Source of the DNA: Nageia nagi
Taxonomy: Eukaryota; Pinophyta
Length of the DNA stretch: 64,000 nucleotides
Direction: 5' to 3'
Assembly (NCBI GenBank): GCA_050084985.1
Contig: JBITNC010000001.1
Coordinates: 166,160,001 to 166,224,000 of the forward strand
Made by a program: the position numbers and the translations under genes. The notes under the pieces are model-generated. The model was not told the origin of the DNA and made no database searches. It saw nothing but the letters and a program-made list of their open reading frames with translations. Below, piece by piece: positions 34,499 to 47,339 of this stretch (its first letter is position 1; every line of letters starts with the position of its first letter).

Positions 34499-35230
34499 CT
34501 ATAGCATAAGATCAAGGCTAGGAAGTACCTTAAGACATATTATCCTTTCAACTTTAGAATCTGAATTGAAATTGTCCAGATTCTTCATAACTAAATTTTG
34601 TGCTTTTATATTCTTGAATAATGATTTAATCTCTTTTGGGTGTATATCAAGTATATCCTTGACCTCCTGCAATAGGAAAATAGGTCTCACTTGTATATCT
34701 TTTATTACTTTATTGCTTATCTAAACATGTCAATTCAATTTCCATATTTATTTAATAAAACTTTTTGAGAAGTAAGAACCATGAAATTCTTGATGGGGTT
34801 GTAATCTGAAGATTTTAGAACTCTCCATATTGTATTCTTGTATGCTCAGATGAAAAATATTAGATTTAGAATTGGTTTTAACTATGATCCTCCTCAAAAT
34901 ATCTATAAAAAATAATAGGCTTTTCACCACCCTCGATACTATATTTAATTTTGACTTGATATAAACCATATTATGTTAATCCTCATTTTCAAAGCCAACA
35001 TGCAAATCACTCATCATGTGAAGGATTTAATTAACACTTGATCGCTTCTTATTACATGAAGGATAGGTATTAATACCTAAATCTAGTCCCCTTAAGGTGG
35101 ATCCACTTAAGTGTAATATCATATTCACATTAGGGTTAGTGCAAGAAGTTGGGTACACTTTATGATCAAAAAGTGGAAGTATTTTTCTAATTTTGAAGTT
35201 TAAGATATTTGATCTCAAAATTTGAAGCAT
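34499..35230 (-). pseudogene. Decayed reading frame of unknown identity
   Basis: Three open segments (35027-35230, 34748-34969, 34499-34690) are all in the same minus-strand frame and are separated by only five stops and no frameshift, about 243 codons in total. The composition is protein-like, with ILPLFDHKVYPTSC, GSTLRGLDLGINTYPSCNKK, SIQEYNMESSKIFRLQPHQE, and EVKDILDIHPKEIKSLF. I do not recognise the family. It may be an additional gene of a retroelement or part of a lost host gene. Confidence 0.45.
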
Positions 35231-35267
35231 TTAGACATGTAATCTTGAAAAAGGTCACTAGGGTGAA

Positions 35268-36436
35268 AATGTAGTGCTCAAAGTCTAGTTTTTAGATATA
35301 TAATTTATTTCAATACCTAGATTATATAAAATAAATTTTTATAAGAATGAATAAAAATCACTTTTTAAAATATACTATTTCAGGACCATACCATGCAAAT
35401 GTCCAACAAGCATACTTTGACATAAATCAAAGTATTTTAAAAAATCCTTTTGGGAAAAGATACCTAAGACATTGAAAATTTTCTTGGAGAGCATTTTATA
35501 ATTTTTTCATGAATATTTTATTTTCTATTAATTTTACATTGGTCATGGTTATCATTTCAAAAAATGCTCATGTAAGACATGAATAATTTGAACTCAACTT
35601 ATCAACTTTGCAAATTTTATTTTTTGTTTTTTATTTATTTAATTTTGTAGAGAATTGTTTTTACCTTGTCCCCATATAATTTATTTTCAAAATGAATAAA
35701 AAATAAAAAGTTATAAAGAAATATAAGAATTTTCTTTGAATTTTTCTAAGTACTAAAACTTTCTCTTAATGTGGATTCAACTTCTTGCATACACCCATTA
35801 TAATCATCTTTTAATAATATTATGGGTTATTATCACACTTATCTTAGGTGGTATTATTATTTTTATGTTAGGGAAATTGAGATGGGCTTAAACCTTCTTA
35901 CAATGGGTCATTTGGTGGGAATTCATGCCTATATAAATGTAAGTATCTCTAACTTGGGAAACCAAAATTAAGATTTACATCTTGATAGCTAGTACCCTAC
36001 TCTTGGGTGTTTCTAAACACCACCTATTGAGATTGGAATCTTGTTACCACTCAAGAATATCTATCATCCATCCATATGTAATCACATGTTTGGCTCATAT
36101 TATTGAAATCTTTACTATTATTGATCCTTGGTAGTGAATCCTACTCCTTGATAACCCTAGCACCCGTGTTGGTGTGCACACCCATGTTGCTATGCTATGA
36201 TGTAGTACTTGCACTAACCTAGGCATTGATATTGATCTTATTATTACTATTATCCATGGGGTTCACACATCAAGGTCAATTTACTTTGATAGGTTTAATC
36301 TACATATAATTAGCTTCATCACAAGTAGGTACAAACAAGTATTTATCTTACACTTGATTCCAAGTCCTTTTAGTGCATGATTTTGTTTTGTTTATCTGGA
36401 TTCTGTAAAACCTTAGTTTTGTTATTTCACTATTAT
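35268..36436 (+). repeat. Possible plus-strand LTR or promoter region (G4 5' side)
   Basis: Begins TGTAGTGCTCAAAGTC, contains a TATA-type CTATATAAATG (35930-35940) and continues, after removal of G3, into the gag-like frame at 45271. No second LTR copy is visible, so this is only a suggestion from order and motifs. Confidence 0.28.
35930..35940 (+). promoter_or_regulatory. TATA-like box
   Basis: CTATATAAATG in an otherwise non-coding stretch, placed as expected for an LTR promoter of the plus-strand element G4. Not proven. Confidence 0.3.
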
Positions 36437-37153
36437 TGTAAACCTCAAATTGCGTAAAATATTATAAACATAATTAAATAAATAGTCAAAAATATACAAG
36501 TGACTATACACTAGATTAAATTACAATAAATATGCATGAAACTAATATGGAGTAGATGTACAATCCTCAAACAATGAGTAGCAATGAATCTTCAAAGGAT
36601 TAGGATCAAATTCAGGATGAGTTTACTACATATCTTTGTTAGCATGGAGCAATGAGTCAACCACCAAAATCTAGAACTCCCTATCAAGAAGGTGCACACC
36701 GCTGATAGCATAGGAGCATAATGGTGCTAATTGTGTGGAACAGGATGAATCATTTCATGCATAAAATATGGAAAGTTCAAAACTCAGATTATAATAAACA
36801 TTCATGATAGGTGGAATCCAAAGACACTCTTACAGTTGAAAACCACCTATTAGAGTTCTTTTTCATATCAAAAGAGTTTCAATCTATTGAAATCAACCTA
36901 TTCCACCTATATTTATAGCCTACAAAGGACATAGAGAGGAATGAGATTGACTTCCAATAATAATAATAATCTTTGTTGTGTTCAAGATAAATTAAAATAT
37001 GAACCACGATAAATGATATTGCATTTTTCCTAGTACATGGTACTGCATTATAATATCAAATTTATCTTGAGATATGTATTATTTCTATTAATAATTTAAG
37101 AAGTCTAAAGATGATTTATTAAATAAATAATAAATTATTTTTAGGCATCTACA
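36437..37153 (-). repeat. G3 3' LTR
   Basis: 717 bp, collinear with 44249-44975 (for example GATTTATTAAATAAATAATA and GGCATCTA near the end). On the minus strand it begins TGTAGATGCCTAAAAA. Confidence 0.88.
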
Positions 37154-37168
37154 TTTTTCCTCTCTTTG
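37154..37168 (-). other. G3 polypurine tract
   Basis: Minus strand CAAAGAGAGGAAAAA directly before the 3' LTR. Confidence 0.65.
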
Positions 37169-39300
37169 AATTTGAAATGAAAAGCATTGAAATTGCATAT
37201 TCCAAAGAAGTTTAGAGAAGAGAAGAAAATTTTCAATAGTAAAGTGGACTTCCCTATTTTAGTCAATATTTTGAGTATGATATGTTTTTTGCCCCCTTTT
37301 GGTCTTGGTTTCTCCTTGCTCATGCTATTTTAGGTAAATAACAAAAATTAGATTCCCTATGTGAGGAGGGTGATTTATGCCAATCCTACTCACCTAAAAA
37401 ATACCTAAAGAACAAATCAACATAATACCCACATAGATCACATCCCATTAAATAATAATCAAGTGAAAGGGCAAGGATGGAATTAATATTATATCCATTG
37501 TGTCACTATGGTAAATGAAACTCATAGTTCTATAAACCATGATATATAAACTACTATGATTGCAATTCATAGTCTATCGAGATCAAGCTCATGACGTCCT
37601 TTTTGATTCCCTAGGCTTGTAGCATCCATGATTATTAAGTTGATGAGAACTTTTAATGACTCAAGCTTGAAATAATCTTTGAGAAATTAGAAATTTTTCA
37701 TGGAATGACCATGGCCTTGAAAACATTTGTTAGCATAACATTGAACAATAGCATTCAATTTCCATAAACATACCAAATACTAAAATATTCATTGGCCTTA
37801 CATGTTGACATTACAAATTGCATTAATTTTCAAAATAAACCCACACCATTAGTGGTAGGATATTCCTAGAATTTTGCAATCATATCTTTTATAATTTTGT
37901 TCATCAATGTTATATCAATGTATATTTGTGAAACAATGGCATTAAGAAGATATTCAAAAAATTTGTAACACACCCCAATTGCAAAGAATTTGTAGTGAAC
38001 ACACATCATTGGTGGCATGGAAATATTCATAATTGATGTATAAATTCAAATAATATTCAATTAAAAATTAAAAATAACATTTTGCATCAAAGCAAAAATG
38101 AGATGATAACTTCAAATAGCATAAAATATTTAGTATAAGCAATGAATTTTCAATTTTGGCTCCATGTGTATTTTGTCTATGCAACAATCATACAATTGAG
38201 ATATTAATATTTTTAAGCCATTAACATTATGTAAGAATGATCAATATTTGAAAGAACACATAATTTTTCCATATGAATGCCACTAATGGTGTGTAAATAA
38301 ATGAATTTATTTGCAAGAAAAAGAGCACATCCAATTGGCATTCACACATGAATATTCAACTATTTACCATTCCAAAACTATGCAAGTATGAGAAAATTAA
38401 AATTTTGCACATAGATTTAATTAAATTAGATTTAATAATAAAAATTTAACCTTTGGACTCATACAATGTTCATGTTATGCACCTATTATGACTTGTCATA
38501 GCATGAATTTAAATTTAGCACTTAGAACATTTTTCAATTTTACATAAAACACATCGTTGATGACATTCCTTTAATACTAATAAATTTTAAAAATAGAATG
38601 TAATGAATTTATAATCTAATATGTAATATAAACTATGTATTTTAACATTCTCACCACTCTTGATCAGTAGGCATTGAATTGGTCACCAATTTTACTAATT
38701 GCATGCTGTTGGCAGCATAGAATCAGCAAAATTAGCTTTTGAAAAAAATGACAACCCTATAAAATAATTTGTATTACTTTACATACATGGTCAAGAAACT
38801 AGAGAACACAAAAATAATATTTGAACAAATCCCTACATGGAACTAGGGTTAGTGGAAAAAGGGGGAATAAAATAATATTAGGGTTAACTTATTGCTCATT
38901 TTCTATTGCTTTCTTATTGGTGTGAAAGCTCTAAGGTTCTCTAGTGATTCCATTGATTGGTTACTTATGATTTTTCCCTTGGTTAGCCATTGTTCCTCAC
39001 CAAATTACTTATCTTATGAACCATTTATTTTATTTTCTTAGTCTAGCATGGTAGATCATGGTTGGTGTGAGGTAGGAAGGTCCCTGACTAGGCAAAGAGG
39101 AAATTTGGCAAAGTATATTCATAGCTTACCTTTCAAGCATGTCATGAGTTATCTTTCCTTTCCCATTTTGCTTCATATTTATTTTAATTTTTCACATCAC
39201 ATTTTATTTATTTGAATTAGTTATATTTTATCTTGTGTTTTAGTTTTTGTATTAGTTATTTTTCATTAATTTATTGTAGGATTGTAAGGTTTTCATTAGC
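37169..39300. other. G3 non-coding interval next to the 3' LTR
   Basis: AT-rich with short imperfect repeats of a CATTGGTGGCAT-like word (for example near 37840-37860, 38005-38030, 38690-38720). No coding frame is recognisable. Confidence 0.4.
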
Positions 39301-39329
39301 GGAGGACCCATGTCCATGATGAATTTGGA

Positions 39330-40980
39330 GAAGGCTAGGACATGGTAGAGGATAAACCATGAGGATGAAATCCTCACACATTCTAGATTGGAAGACTAGG
39401 AAATAATTGGGCATAACCAATAGGATTTTCCTTTTCTTACTACCCTAGTTGAGAGATGGAATCCAAACTATGACTCATTTAACCTACCCATAAGTGAAAT
39501 GAGTATTACATTGTAGGATATATACAAGAATTGGGGTATACCCATCTAGGGTCAGCTCGTGGATCAAGCTAAGGTTACAAATAATGACATAAGGGAGAAG
39601 CTTTCTCTATGGATCATAGGAGAGGAGGATTATGATTGGAAGCATCGAGCTACCCAATTAGTAGAGACATTCTAGTTTGCTCCACTAGGATAGCATTTGA
39701 GATTATATATCACATACAATATTATGAATTACTTGTGCTCAAACAAGAGTAGGTCTTCATTTTGCTCTTGGAATGGTTTGGGTGGTTTAGGAGATATGAA
39801 CTTGGGGTACATGGTTTGCATGGGTTCCACTAGTTCTAGCCAACTATACAAGGATATATTCAACTTCATGAGTATTGAGAAGTTCAAAATCATGATCATA
39901 TATGCATGCCTACTATATGTGTGGGCCTATGAGAAGATAGTGGTCATTTGACCTATTAGATTATAGAGAGGTAGAGATGACCCAAGAGACATAGCATTGA
40001 CATGCTAGGTGTCAAGAGAATGTAGATACTAGTATCCACATACTTTGGAGGCTTAGAGGTAAGAGATAGATGGGCTTAAGGTTGAGGACCTAGTTTGGGT
40101 TTCTTACATGGACTATGTGTGGGATGAGTATGCCCACCAACTTACCTAGGTAAGACAAGATTGCTTTCTCCATACATAGAGGAAGCTAGTGGAGCTATAC
40201 CTACCACATAGGGTTCTCATATAGTTCAAGTTCTAGCAAAGGATCCCTCTAACTCTAACATGCTATTAGAGGTACATGATAGACATGGATGCACCAACAA
40301 GATCTCAAATCATACTAGTGTGGAGAATGATTTGGGAGGAGCCTAGGGTACATGATGCAGTAGAGGATGTCTTTATAAAACCTAAGATCACTAGGGGATA
40401 TATGTCATGATGGTAGACTACATGTCTATCTCCCCTAGGATTGGATGATGATGAGGAGGAGGTGGCTACATATAAGGTATCTTCAAATGAGGACCCTTAA
40501 TAGGTTGAAAATCCCATGCATAATATACCTAGGCAAGGAGCACCTACAACCCCATGATTAGTGTCACTAGCAGAGGCCATACCACTAGTGGATCATAGGT
40601 GATAGTCTTAGAGGATAAGATCAAAAGGATTAAGCATTTTGAGACAAAGGTAACCATCCTATGGGCCACTATGGTAGCCAAGGATGCCTAAATAGCCACT
40701 CTAGAGTGATCCTTGAAGAAGTTACATGAGCTAGTGTACATTCCCCCATCGAATGAGAAATGGAAATTCATCTAGATCTTGATGGACCAGATTGAGAGGA
40801 AGGATAGACACATAGTGATGTTTAGGGGGAAGTATGAGAGGGAAAAGGAAATCATGGTCACTCATTAGATTATCACCAATGAGGTATTTATTGGGGTATC
40901 ATTTTTAGGACATAGCAGCTAAAGCAAGAGGACTAGGCCTAGTATTAGTGAGGCTAGGAGTAGTGGTAGTAGTGCATGCC
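39330..40980 (+). pseudogene. Plant mobile domain (aminotransferase-like) sequence, antisense within G3
   Basis: Plus-strand reading. TTLVERWNPNYDSFNLPISE, then MSITL-stop-DIYKNWGIPI-stop-GQLVDQA is the start of a plant mobile domain (PMD), where LVERW, the F-L-P segment and the I-T-L/E-D stretch are typical. Later YACLLYVWAYEKIVVI (39900-39950), VELYLPHRVLI and MDAPTRSQIILVWRMIWEEP continue the domain, followed by an acidic tail (LDDDEEEVATYK). Stops and frameshifts are frequent. PMD proteins occur in host silencing factors and in plant transposable elements, including antisense genes of Tat-type gypsy elements. Being opposite to gag and close to the 3' LTR fits that arrangement. Confidence 0.72.
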
Positions 40981-41030
40981 ATTGATTTTATATCATGGAC
41001 ATGGATCCACCCCTATTGTATACATTTTAT

Positions 41031-41033
<3 letters not shown>

Positions 41034-41092
<59 letters not shown>

Positions 41093-41102
41093 ATATATAT
41101 AT
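41034..41102. repeat. (TA)n microsatellite
   Basis: About 69 bp of nearly pure TA, interrupted once by TT near 41081. Confidence 0.95.
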
Positions 41103-41949
41103 TACTCCTTTTTGGTCTTAATTTATGTAATATGTTTGATATACTTTGACATGTGAATGGTTTATGTTTGTATTAATTGTACATGTTATAATTTGATATT
41201 TGAATTGCATAGTACAAATTTTGAAGTTGTAAGCAATGAAACATTCACTTAATTAGCATTATATATAACATCAAGTAATAAATTAATCCATAAAATGAAT
41301 ATAAGCACATAACATACCTAATGCACATATCTAATATGATCCAATATATGAAATTTTTAATCCATAACACAAGAAGTAATTGCAAAAATGAATTAAAGGT
41401 CCCTTGGTACCGAATTCAAACAATAATGAAAAGCCTTTTTTTATGTAAACAATCATAAAAGTAAAATTTGATCTTTTTAAACAAATAATAATGTAATGAG
41501 GATAGATGAAATACTATTCTCTTTAATTCTATTCTAGGAAATGCATACCATTAACAACATGAAAATAGGTGACACAATGTTAGTGGCATGATATTTGATC
41601 ATTATAAAGAAATTTTTATGAGATAGTTTTCCCAAATTTTCTCAAGATACCAATAAGATACATATTTTGATTTTTTACATTTTAAGTAATTACTTTGCAT
41701 ACCTAGGATAGGTTGGAAACCCAAATTTGTAGATGCATGAAAAAAGAGAGGGACCTTCCTTGTGACATATTTCACATCATTGGTGGCATATGAATAGGTC
41801 TACATACCATTAGTGATATTCATTTTCTTTACTTTTTCACCATAGTTTAATCTTTTGTTATTTTAATTCCTACTTGTTTGCTTCAGACATCTACTGCATC
41901 CATTCTTGGTATAAAATTAATAACTCATGCAATTTGAAGTACTTACCAT

Positions 41950-44184
41950 ACCAATGAAGCCTTTTGGTTGTGAAGTTGGTAAAGGATTTGTAAATATCTA
42001 CAACTATCCATTATCAGGGTGTATAGGGCCTTCATTTTTAGCAATGTGATCATCCATCTAAATTGCTTTTTTATTAGTAAAATCTTGCATGATGTTTCTT
42101 AAAACCATGCAATTTCTTTATAGGTACCTTGGTTACCTATGATAATTACAAAATTCCTTATATCTATAATTTTTAGGAACTCTATTAGGAAAATGAGGGT
42201 AAATAATTAGTGAGACCTCATTAAGTTCTTTTAACAACACATTGATTATATTATCAATAGTATTAGTTAATTTTGTGAATTTCCTTTTTGGTCTATTATT
42301 GCTCTTATCAAAATTATTCACTTTAGGTTTCTTGTCATTTTCTTGAGATTTTACTTTCTTTTCATATGTTTGAGGTTTTTTAGAATGCATATCATAAAGT
42401 TTCTTTATACAAGCCTCCTTTTTAAACAAGATATCCATCATTTCACTTGATATTAGATCATGATCACCAATAACTTATATACATGAAATAAAGCATTTGG
42501 AAAGGTATCTTTTAAATCTTGCTCAGACATAGTAATCTTATTTCTGATTTTTTTTTTATACTTTCACAAAATTAGACAAAGATTGATTAGGTAATTTTTT
42601 AATTTTACACAAGTATTTGAATTGGACCTTTTCTATAATATTGTATCTAAAGTACTTCAAAAATTGATGTATCAAATCTTCATATTTATCAATGCTCTTT
42701 TCAAGAAGAAGAAAATACCATTTCAATGAATCATCTTTCAAACTATGTGAAAATAATTTTGCAAACTTATGTTTATCATGAACATATTCCATAGCTTCTT
42801 CTTGGAATTTTTTAACATGCATTTTTGGATCTTAGAAACCATCAAACTTTGTAAATTTCACACTCTTTTTACTAGTAAGCACTTTATAAATAATTATATC
42901 AATAAAGGGTTACTTTGGACAAAATAAGAAATCATTTTCATCATCATTAAGCAATTATTTTTCTAATTTTTGAATTCTTTCCTATGTTGTTTTGCTAGTG
43001 TTTGATACTATAGGGGTTTGATTTGGATGTTAGTTTTGAATCGCAAGTATGTTAGTTTTTGAGGGTGGTGGAGGGGTTTGAGGTGGAACATTATTAACTT
43101 GAGAAGAAGATTTGTTTGCATATCTAAGATCCTTTTCATTAAGTAACAAAAATGGCCCTATTCTATTTATCCTTTCATGATCAAGCTTATAAACCAACGC
43201 CAACATAAACTCTAATTATTGTTCATGATTAGCTTGTCAAAAAAAATTTAGATTCTTGAGCATATTGAAGTACATCAAGTTTAATATTATGTTCTTCTTG
43301 TGACCAATTAATGTGATTTTTATATATATTATTAATAGTATCAACAAGTTATTATTTGAATTTCATACTAGTATCTTCATTTTGCAAAATACCCTTACCT
43401 TTATTAGAAAGCATACCTATTTTGTAATGCTCAGGATTAAGGATCAAGTGTTCATAATCATCCTCACTTTTTGTATCATCATCCTTGACATCCACTTCAC
43501 TTGGAGGCTTCATAAAATATTCTTCCACACTCTTAGATATGTGTGTATAGTTCATAACAACATTAATGGTATCTTGATTAATGATAGAGATCCTCCATCT
43601 TGAAGAACCTACATTTTCATAAGAAAAAAACTATCTAAGGACTATGAAGTTGTAGTGTTTGCTTCTAATAACTCATAATTGGTTAGAATGTTAATAATAG
43701 TTTTAGCATTATGAGTAAGAAAATATTCCAAATTTTCATTATTAAATAGCAATTTCTTTATTGATTTAACATGATTAAGTATTCTATCTAACTCCTTAAT
43801 TTTAGCATTACTATTAGAAGTATCACCATGGCTTCCGAAGATTGTACTTTCAAAATCAGAATTATCAATAGTCATATCAAACCTATTGGAGGTTTCTCCA
43901 AAAATATCTATTTTCTTGCTAGAGCTACTAGATTCAATGTCATTATTTTCATTAGTATCTATATGGTCATTAGGATGAGGCTCATGTAAAGGTAAATCAG
44001 GTTTAACCCTAACACTTCTCTTGATATCATTAAAATGAACCTTACCCTTAGCTACTCTAGGTTGTTCTACATTCAAATCTATTTTTGAAACATAGGTAGA
44101 ACAAACCCTAGTTTTATCATTTTCTCTAAAAACTATTTTAAGAGCTTCAAGTAAGGGTACGAATAGGAGTGAAAATGGATTCAT
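41950..44184 (-). pseudogene. G3 gag remnant
   Basis: Minus strand. The N-terminal part 43642-44184 is open for 180 codons (MNPFSLLFVPLLEALK..., with an acidic, serine-rich middle). The capsid-like part 42556-42822 has SHSLKDDSLKWYFLLLEKSI, DKYEDLIHQFLKYF and KLPNQSLSNFVKV, the retrotransposon gag signature. A lysine-rich segment follows (42133-42441), then YRYKEFCNYHR and a broken cysteine region, ending near NPLPTSQP, a motif that closes gag in Tat and Athila elements. Stops and frameshifts lie between segments. No enzyme domain follows. Confidence 0.75.
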
Positions 44185-44232
44185 GAATTTTCAGAAAGGA
44201 TGCCCTATATCAAGATCTAGGTGTGTAAGAAT

Positions 44233-44245
44233 CTTGGGTTCACCA
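44233..44245 (-). other. G3 primer-binding-site candidate
   Basis: Minus strand TGGTGAACCCAAG, three bases inside the 5' LTR. It starts with TGG as primer sites do; I cannot name the tRNA. Confidence 0.4.
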
Positions 44246-44248
44246 AAA

Positions 44249-44975
44249 TCTAGACCTCAAATTGTGTAAAATATAAATAAGTACAATTAAATATATAGTC
44301 TACAATATACAACTGAATATACATCATACATTATATTAGATTATACTAGATATGCATGGAATGCATGAACCTAATATAGAGTGCATGTACAATCCTAAAA
44401 CACTAAGTAGGAATGAATCTTTGGAGGATTAGAATTGGGATGACCTCATGATATATCTTCCCTAGCATGGAGCAATGAGCCAACCATTAAAATCTGGAAC
44501 TCTCAATCTAGAAGGTGCACACTATTGATAGTGTAGAAGTAGAATGCCACTAACTATGTAGAGCATGATGAATTGTGTTGTGCAGGGAAGATGGAAATTT
44601 TAGAACTCAAATTATAACAAGTATTCATGATAGGTGGCATCCAAAGACATTGTTATAGTTTAAAACCACCTATTAGAGTTATTTTTCATATCAAAAGAGT
44701 TCTAATCTATGGAAATCAACCTATTCCACTTGTATTTATAGCCTGCAAAGGACATAGAGAAGAATGATGCTAAATTCGAATGATAATAGTAATCTTATTG
44801 TAGTCAAGATAAATTAAAATATGAACCATGGTAAATGATATTGCATTGGTCCTAGCACATGGTATTGCATTGTAATATCAACTTTATCTTAATATGCGTA
44901 TTATTTCTATTAATCATTTACAAAGTCTAAATATGATTTATTAAATAAATAATAAATCCTTTTTAGGCATCTATA
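44249..44975 (-). repeat. G3 5' LTR
   Basis: 727 bp partner of 36437-37153, with worn ends (TCTAGACC and ...CTATA where the other copy has TGTAAACC and ...CTACA). Confidence 0.87.
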
Positions 44976-45270
44976 GTTATACTACTGCAATCTTTATTTT
45001 TATTATTCTTGTATATATTGTATATTTATTTGAGTTAAATAGCTTAGGTAATTCATACTTAAATATTATTTGTATTAGTTTCACTTAGGCTAGAATCCTA
45101 AGGGTAATTAAACACATACAACACTTTTGCACCCACATTTCATAGCATATCTATCTCTTAATTAGGGTTGGAATAAAAGTGATTTCTAACCTACCCATAG
45201 TTTTTTTTATCACACCAAGAACCCCAAGGTTCTTGTTTACATTTGATCAAGAATTTTTTGAGTAACAAAT

Positions 45271-45830
45271 ATGGAAAATATCACTCCTAAAGTCTTGGTT
45301 AAATTAGTGGCAATGTCTAAATTTCAAGCTCTTATAGTAAACATATCTATGCAAACTATACAAAACAACACTAAAACCAATTTGAATGTTCACATCAATG
45401 CAAATGCTCACATCAACACAAATTCTCACATTAGCTTGAATGCTACCATAAATGCTAACACTAACATTAGTGGCAATGCTATGAGCAATTCTTCAAATTT
45501 ACATCCTTGCATAGTAGAATGGTTCAAGGATATGGAATCAAATATTAACTAGCTTGAGAATATATTTAGGATTGATTAAGATTGAAAAAAAAATAGGGAC
45601 AATCCTTTGAGCATGAAGATTCACAATACCTTACTTGTTGGTATAGATAAGGATCTAGAATTCAAAAAATTCAATGGTGAGACTAATCCTATTATTTATC
45701 TTGAAGGTTTTGAGTACATTATGGAGGTCAAATATGGAGTTAATGATAACTTGAAAGTAATGTATTTTACTATCAACTATGAGCCTAACTGATGAAGCAT
45801 GAAAGTGGATTTAAATATTTTTTATTATGG
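45271..45830 (+). pseudogene. G4 gag N-terminal remnant
   Basis: Plus-strand frame starting MENITPKVLVKLVAMSKF, with an asparagine-rich repetitive stretch (HINANAHINTNSHI and variants, about 45390-45490), then FKKFNGETNPIIYLEGFEYI and YGVNDNLKVMYFTIN, which is the start of a gypsy gag capsid domain. Two in-frame stops (45550-45580) precede the second segment (45607-45792). It breaks off near 45830. G3 lies upstream, so the 5' part of this element is probably at 35.3-36.4 kb. Confidence 0.65.
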
Positions 45831-47330
45831 ACCTAAGCTAAACCTAAACTAGAAAGAGGGATTAAGTTGTATATATTTTATTAGTCATTATTTTATGAAT
45901 TTGATTTTTTTATTTTTATTTTTAATATGGGGGTTTTGTTTAAGTCCCCTAACTTGTGTTGACACATGGTCGATGTTTAAAGTTGACCTAATATTTGTGA
46001 ATAAGACAAATTTGATTGATTAAATCATAATCAACTCATGTTCTAATCACTTTTGCACTTTATCACATTTTATAAAGCATTATGGTGTATACCAAAATGA
46101 TTCTTGTATCTATCTAAATACTATGTGTTGTTTGTGGTAGGTACAAGATGATGCTTAACTCGTTTACATATGCCAAAGCTAGTACAAGATAGATTACAAG
46201 TTTTGTGTATATAGTTAGTTTGATTTTGCTAGCTTTTATCTTATCAATAAGGGTACATAATGATCTTACATAGAAGGTCATATCATGTTTGTTAATCATG
46301 TTCAATTTTTTTTATTTGAACTATCCATAAAATTTGATTTCTTTTAAATATCCAACTTAGGCTATTTTAACAAGTGAGAGTCTTATTCATTTTGATGTAT
46401 GTTTATTACCTCATTAAGAATTAATGATTAGGTATTTAAGAAGAATTTTAATATTTTTATAAATATATGCTTGGTATTCATGCATAATTTTGTATTTTCC
46501 TTGCATAGAATAACAGGTTATATTATGATATTTTATCGCTTTCATCTCAATACTAACCTAATTTAAACCTAAAATAGGAGGGCTTAAGTATTTTATTCAT
46601 ATTTCACTTTTTAAAATTTTGTAATTTTATTTTTTGAGTATTTGTATAATTTTATGGGTTTCCAATGATTGGCTCTAATCACCAAAATTCCATGTAAATC
46701 ACTAATGTTTGATTTAAAATCATTAGAATTCCAAGTCATGGTCAAAATAAAAAGATAAAATGAGTTGTTATTTTCTCATTTATCTTTTATTGTTCTTGGG
46801 AGATCTGGTTGACTCGTTGCATTTTCTACCATGGGCCACCTTTTTTATTGCCCCATCACCTTCCATGAGCTAGTATACCATCAAGGAGGAGGTAGGGTTT
46901 TAAAATCCTCTTTTTAATTTTTTATCAAATTTGTTATTTTTATGACCTAATTCAAAATATATGAATATGTATAAGTCATTAATTTCATATTTAGGACCCT
47001 TTCCTTCATTTAGAATTTAGCATTTGGCTCATTTTTTATTTTTTTCCTTTTTTTGGTATCTCAGTAGTGATCATCGACCAGGACCAAAGGGTTTTAGGGT
47101 CATTGGTGTCCAATTAGTAGATGTAAATGACTCTATAGCCTGGCCATCAGGTCATTGACATGTGGTATTTAGAGTTATATTTTTTTATAAAACTTAATTA
47201 GTTAACTTTTTATTCTAGGTCCAACCTATGTTTGAACCTAGGGGTCATTATCCCATGATCCTTTAGAAGTGTTGTGCCTTCCTTACCACTGCAAATCATA
47301 CATTTCTTTGAAGTGTGGGTTTTGATGTTG
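45831..47330. other. Non-coding interval with a duplicated purine-tract-like segment
   Basis: Two related segments, about 45826-45930 and 46550-46650, share TAAACCTAAA, an AGGAGGGCTTAAG or AAGAGGGATTAAG core, and a T-rich tail. They could be two copies of an LTR start with polypurine tract. Otherwise AT-rich without genes. Confidence 0.4.
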
Positions 47331-47339
47331 GACCCTACA

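Larger units (their letters stand above)
36437..44975 (-). mobile_element. G3: gag-only LTR retrotransposon with an antisense PMD gene
   Basis: 8.5-kb element with LTRs at 36437-37153 and 44249-44975 and near-perfect 5-bp flanks ATTAT (36432-36436) and GTTAT (44976-44980). On the minus strand a purine tract (AAAGAGAGGAAAAA) precedes the left LTR, and gag follows the right LTR, so the right LTR is 5'. I find gag and a linker ending in a TNPLP-like motif, but no protease, RT, RNase H or integrase. On the other strand lies a plant mobile domain sequence. It is probably a non-autonomous Tat-type element that used enzymes of a relative. Confidence 0.82.

Noticed and set aside
34499-35230. Endogenous pararetrovirus gene
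   Set aside because: I considered a movement or coat protein of a pararetrovirus, but no zinc finger, protease or RT of that kind is nearby and no motif matches convincingly.
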